Shown piece after piece: positions 21,490-23,671 of a stretch of DNA of 23,671 nucleotides; within the stretch, counting starts at the first letter, position 1; each line of letters starts with the position of its first letter. The stretch is from an uncultured Actinomyces sp. (GTDB lineage: Bacteria; Actinomycetota; Actinomycetes; Actinomycetales; Actinomycetaceae): the NCBI GenBank assembly GCA_916719935.1, contig CAKAPY010000003.1, positions 1-23,671 of the forward strand, written 5' to 3'. The translations under genes were made by a program, and so were the position numbers. The notes below the pieces were generated by a model. It had not been told where the DNA came from. It saw only the letters and a list, made by a program, of their open reading frames with translations, and ran no database searches.

Positions 21490-23196
21490 TTACTTGCGCC
21501 CACCGCGTGCAGCGTAGTTTTCTGCGTGACGCGCAAGTGCGGCGCGAACCAGGCCCGCGAATAGCGGGTGAGCCTTCGTCGGACGCGACTTGAACTCGGG
21601 GTGTGCCTGAGTTGCCACGTAGTAGGGGTGCATGGAACGATCCAGCTCAACAAACTCGACCAGGTTCCCATCGGGCGAACTACCCGAGATGTGCAGGCCA
21701 ACCGATTCCAGCTGATCGCGGTAATCATTGTTCACTTCAAAGCGGTGACGGTGACGCTCCGAAACCTGAGTCTTCCCATAGGCCTCGGCAACGATAGAAC
21801 CTTCCTGAAGGACCGCGGGGTATGCGCCCAGTCGCATGGTCCCACCCAGATCGCCATCACCCTCAACAATGTCGACCTGCGAATCCATGGTGTGAACAAC
21901 CGGATCCGGCGTCTCGGGATCCATTTCCGTCGACGAGGCTCCAGCCAGGCCCAGCAGGTCACGCGCGGCCTCGATCACCATGCACTGCAGGCCCAAGCAC
22001 AATCCCAAGGTCGGGATCTTGTGCTCGCGTGCCCAACGCAGGGCACCCAACTTGCCTTCAATGCCTCGGATACCAAAACCACCGGGGACGATGATCGCGT
22101 CAACGCCACCCAGAGCCTTTTGCGCGCCCTCGGGGGTTTCACAGGTATCGGAGGCAACCCAACGCAGGTCAACGCGAGCGTTATTCGCAAAACCACCGTG
22201 CTTCACGGCCTCGGAAACAGAGAGGTAAGCATCGTGCAGGTCAATGTACTTACCGACCAGCGCAACCTCAACGCGGTACTTCGGCGATTCAACGCGTTCA
22301 AGCAGTTCGTTCCACTCGCTCCAGTCCACGTCGCGGAAAGTCAAGCCCAGACGCTGAACAAGGAAAGCATCCAAGCCCTCGCGATGCAGTGTCGGGGGAA
22401 CCTCATAGATCGAGGCCGCGTCCTTACATTCGATGACGGCATCTCGGTCGACGTCGCACATGAGCGCAACCTTGCCCTTGATTCCCTCGGGCAGCGGGCG
22501 ATCGGTACGCAGCACCAGCGCATCGGGCTGAATACCGATGGAGCGCAGCGCGGCCACAGAGTGCTGGGTCGGCTTGGTCTTGAGTTCACCGGCAGCGGGA
22601 AGGAAGGGGATCAGCGCGACGTGCACAAAGGCAACATTGTCTCGGCCCAGGTCGGCGCGCACCTGACGCGCGGCCTCCAAGAAGGGCTGAGATTCGATAT
22701 CACCGACCGTGCCACCGATTTCGGTGATGATGACATCGGGGGCATTGCCCTCAGCATCGGGCACAGCCTGAGCGCGCATAACGCGCTTGATTTCGTCGGT
22801 GATGTGAGGGATGACCTGGACGGTATCACCCAGGTACTCGCCGCGGCGTTCCTTCGCAATAACGGTGGAGTACACCTGGCCGGTAGTGGCGTTCGCGGCG
22901 CCGGACAGATTCACGTCCAAGAAGCGCTCGTAGTGGCCGATATCGAGGTCAGTTTCCGCGCCATCTTCAGTGACGAAAACCTCACCGTGTTGGAAGGGGT
23001 TCATCGTCCCGGGATCGACGTTGATGTAGGGGTCAAGCTTTTGCATGGCAACGCTCAAACCGCGCGAACGCAGCAGACGCCCCAGCGAAGAAGCGGTCAA
23101 ACCCTTACCTAATGAAGAAACCACACCTCCGGTGACGAAGATGTGGCGAGTAACGTTTTCCTGCGTCTCTTGACGACGTCCATAGCTGTTTACCAT
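21490..23196 (-). CDS. pyrG: CTP synthase
   Basis: This enzyme makes CTP from UTP, ATP and glutamine-derived ammonia in the cytoplasm. The 568-residue protein has the synthetase domain first: the P-loop-like HIFVTGGVVSSLGKGLTASS (18-37), KLDPYINVDPGTMNP (53-67), the GEVFVTEDGAETDLDIGHYE segment (71-90) and TEIGGTVGDIES (158-169). The glutamine amidotransferase domain follows, with PGGFGIRG (371-378), the nucleophile Cys400 in LGLCLGLQ, and His532/Glu534 in AHPEFKSRP. The length is slightly over the common 545-555. The ATG at 23196 has only a weak GAGA-type ribosome-binding site, but no better start lies before the conserved core. It begins 11 bases after the response-regulator gene, so the two may be cotranscribed. 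Confidence 0.97.
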   Translation of the reverse strand: MVNSYGRRQETQENVTRHIFVTGGVVSSLGKGLTASSLGRLLRSRGLSVAMQKLDPYINVDPGTMNPFQHGEVFVTEDGAETDLDIGHYERFLDVNLSGAANATTGQVYSTVIAKERRGEYLGDTVQVIPHITDEIKRVMRAQAVPDAEGNAPDVIITEIGGTVGDIESQPFLEAARQVRADLGRDNVAFVHVALIPFLPAAGELKTKPTQHSVAALRSIGIQPDALVLRTDRPLPEGIKGKVALMCDVDRDAVIECKDAASIYEVPPTLHREGLDAFLVQRLGLTFRDVDWSEWNELLERVESPKYRVEVALVGKYIDLHDAYLSVSEAVKHGGFANNARVDLRWVASDTCETPEGAQKALGGVDAIIVPGGFGIRGIEGKLGALRWAREHKIPTLGLCLGLQCMVIEAARDLLGLAGASSTEMDPETPDPVVHTMDSQVDIVEGDGDLGGTMRLGAYPAVLQEGSIVAEAYGKTQVSERHRHRFEVNNDYRDQLESVGLHISGSSPDGNLVEFVELDRSMHPYYVATQAHPEFKSRPTKAHPLFAGLVRAALARHAENYAARGGRK

Positions 23197-23207
23197 GGAA
23201 TCTCAGT

Positions 23208-23671
23208 TTACAACCACCCGTTTTCTGTTGCTACCTTGAGTGCTTCAGCTCTCGTTCGCGCATGGGTCTTATCCATCGCCGAGCTCACGTAGTTGCGTAC
23301 CGTCCCCGCCGACAACATGAGCTCCGAGGCCACATCCTCCACGGTCCCCCCACTTTCGAAAGCGCGCAGAACTTCAACTTCGCGCGCACTGAGGGGACTT
23401 TGGCCTTTCGTGAGCGCATCGACCGCGAGCGCGGGATCGACCGTGCGCAGTCCTTGGGAAGTCCGTCGGATTGCTTCCAGGAGCTGCTCGGCCGGCGCAT
23501 CTTTGACAACAAATCCAACGGCTCCCGCATCCAATGCTCGCTGGACATACCCGGGACGCCCAAAGGTCGTTACCATGAGGACCCGCGCATTCGCCCCGCG
23601 GTCTTTCAGCGCTGCGGCTGCACTGATTCCATCCATAACGGGCATTTCGACATCCATGATGACGACCAGTG
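23208..23671 (-). CDS. Response regulator, NarL/FixJ type with LuxR HTH (partial, cut by window end)
   Basis: Only the C-terminal 154 or so residues are present; the frame stays open to the window edge, so the N-terminal third of the receiver domain is missing. The visible part starts LVVIMDVEMPVMDG, whose first Asp is the expected phosphorylation site. Then follow MVTTFGRPGYVQRALDAGA, the conserved FVVKD lysine and a LuxR-type helix-turn-helix, LSAREVEVLRAFESGGTVED, ending with TVRNYVSSAMDKTHARTR. An internal ATG at 23657 is not the real start because it lies directly before the phosphoacceptor. The layout resembles DesR-like regulators. The partner histidine kinase would normally be encoded just upstream, outside the window. 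Target genes are unknown. Confidence 0.92.
   Translation of the reverse strand, partial: LVVIMDVEMPVMDGISAAAALKDRGANARVLMVTTFGRPGYVQRALDAGAVGFVVKDAPAEQLLEAIRRTSQGLRTVDPALAVDALTKGQSPLSAREVEVLRAFESGGTVEDVASELMLSAGTVRNYVSSAMDKTHARTRAEALKVATENGWL

Noticed and set aside
21568..23112. 514-codon open frame on the plus strand opposite pyrG
   Set aside because: A shadow caused by codon bias; the minus-strand CTP synthase is certain.
1..23671. Mobile elements, CRISPR arrays, tRNA or rRNA genes
   Set aside because: No transposase, integrase, regularly spaced repeats or recognisable RNA gene was seen on either strand.

Overview
The window looks like chromosomal DNA of an actinobacterium, probably of the Actinomycetales type. 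The base composition is moderately high in G+C. There are Actinobacteria-style lipoproteins, a sugar ABC importer with no ATPase gene beside it, and many GTG starts. The species cannot be named from this sequence. No tRNA, rRNA, CRISPR array, insertion sequence or phage gene was seen.

Left part (1-6620): ndk, an unrecognised 221-residue protein and a nitroreductase-family flavoprotein lie on the minus strand. A small Ig-like lipoprotein gene and a GntR/UTRA regulator follow on the plus strand. Next comes the minus-strand cytosine salvage operon codB-codA, which starts at its own promoter. GTCACCT repeats near the GntR start and in the codB leader suggest that this regulator controls the operon.

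Central part (6733-21357): this is a cluster for using alpha-1,6-glucan (dextran, isomaltooligosaccharides, possibly cyclic isomaltooligosaccharides). It holds a secreted GH66 enzyme with a CBM35-like insert and a ricin-type lectin tail. It also holds a GH13 oligo-1,6-glucosidase-type enzyme, a second GH66 enzyme without a signal peptide, a divergent ROK repressor, two ABC permeases, a solute-binding lipoprotein, a GH31 glycosidase and a divergent LacI regulator. In the inferred pathway, the secreted GH66 cuts or cyclises dextran, the importer takes up the products, the intracellular GH66 opens or shortens them, and GH13 and GH31 release glucose. The importer ATPase is not in the window and is presumably a shared one encoded elsewhere.

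Two operator systems can be read directly. A CG-centred palindrome, GAATACGTATTC, occurs twice (one copy imperfect) between GH31 and LacI and once upstream of the secreted GH66. A different palindrome, ATACTTGCGTCAAGTAT, covers the overlapping divergent promoters of ROK and the intracellular GH66.

Right part (21395-23671): pyrG (CTP synthase) and a NarL/LuxR-type response regulator cut by the window end, both on the minus strand. Together with ndk and codBA, pyrG adds a nucleotide-metabolism flavour to the flanks. Hairpin terminators mark most transcription unit ends.
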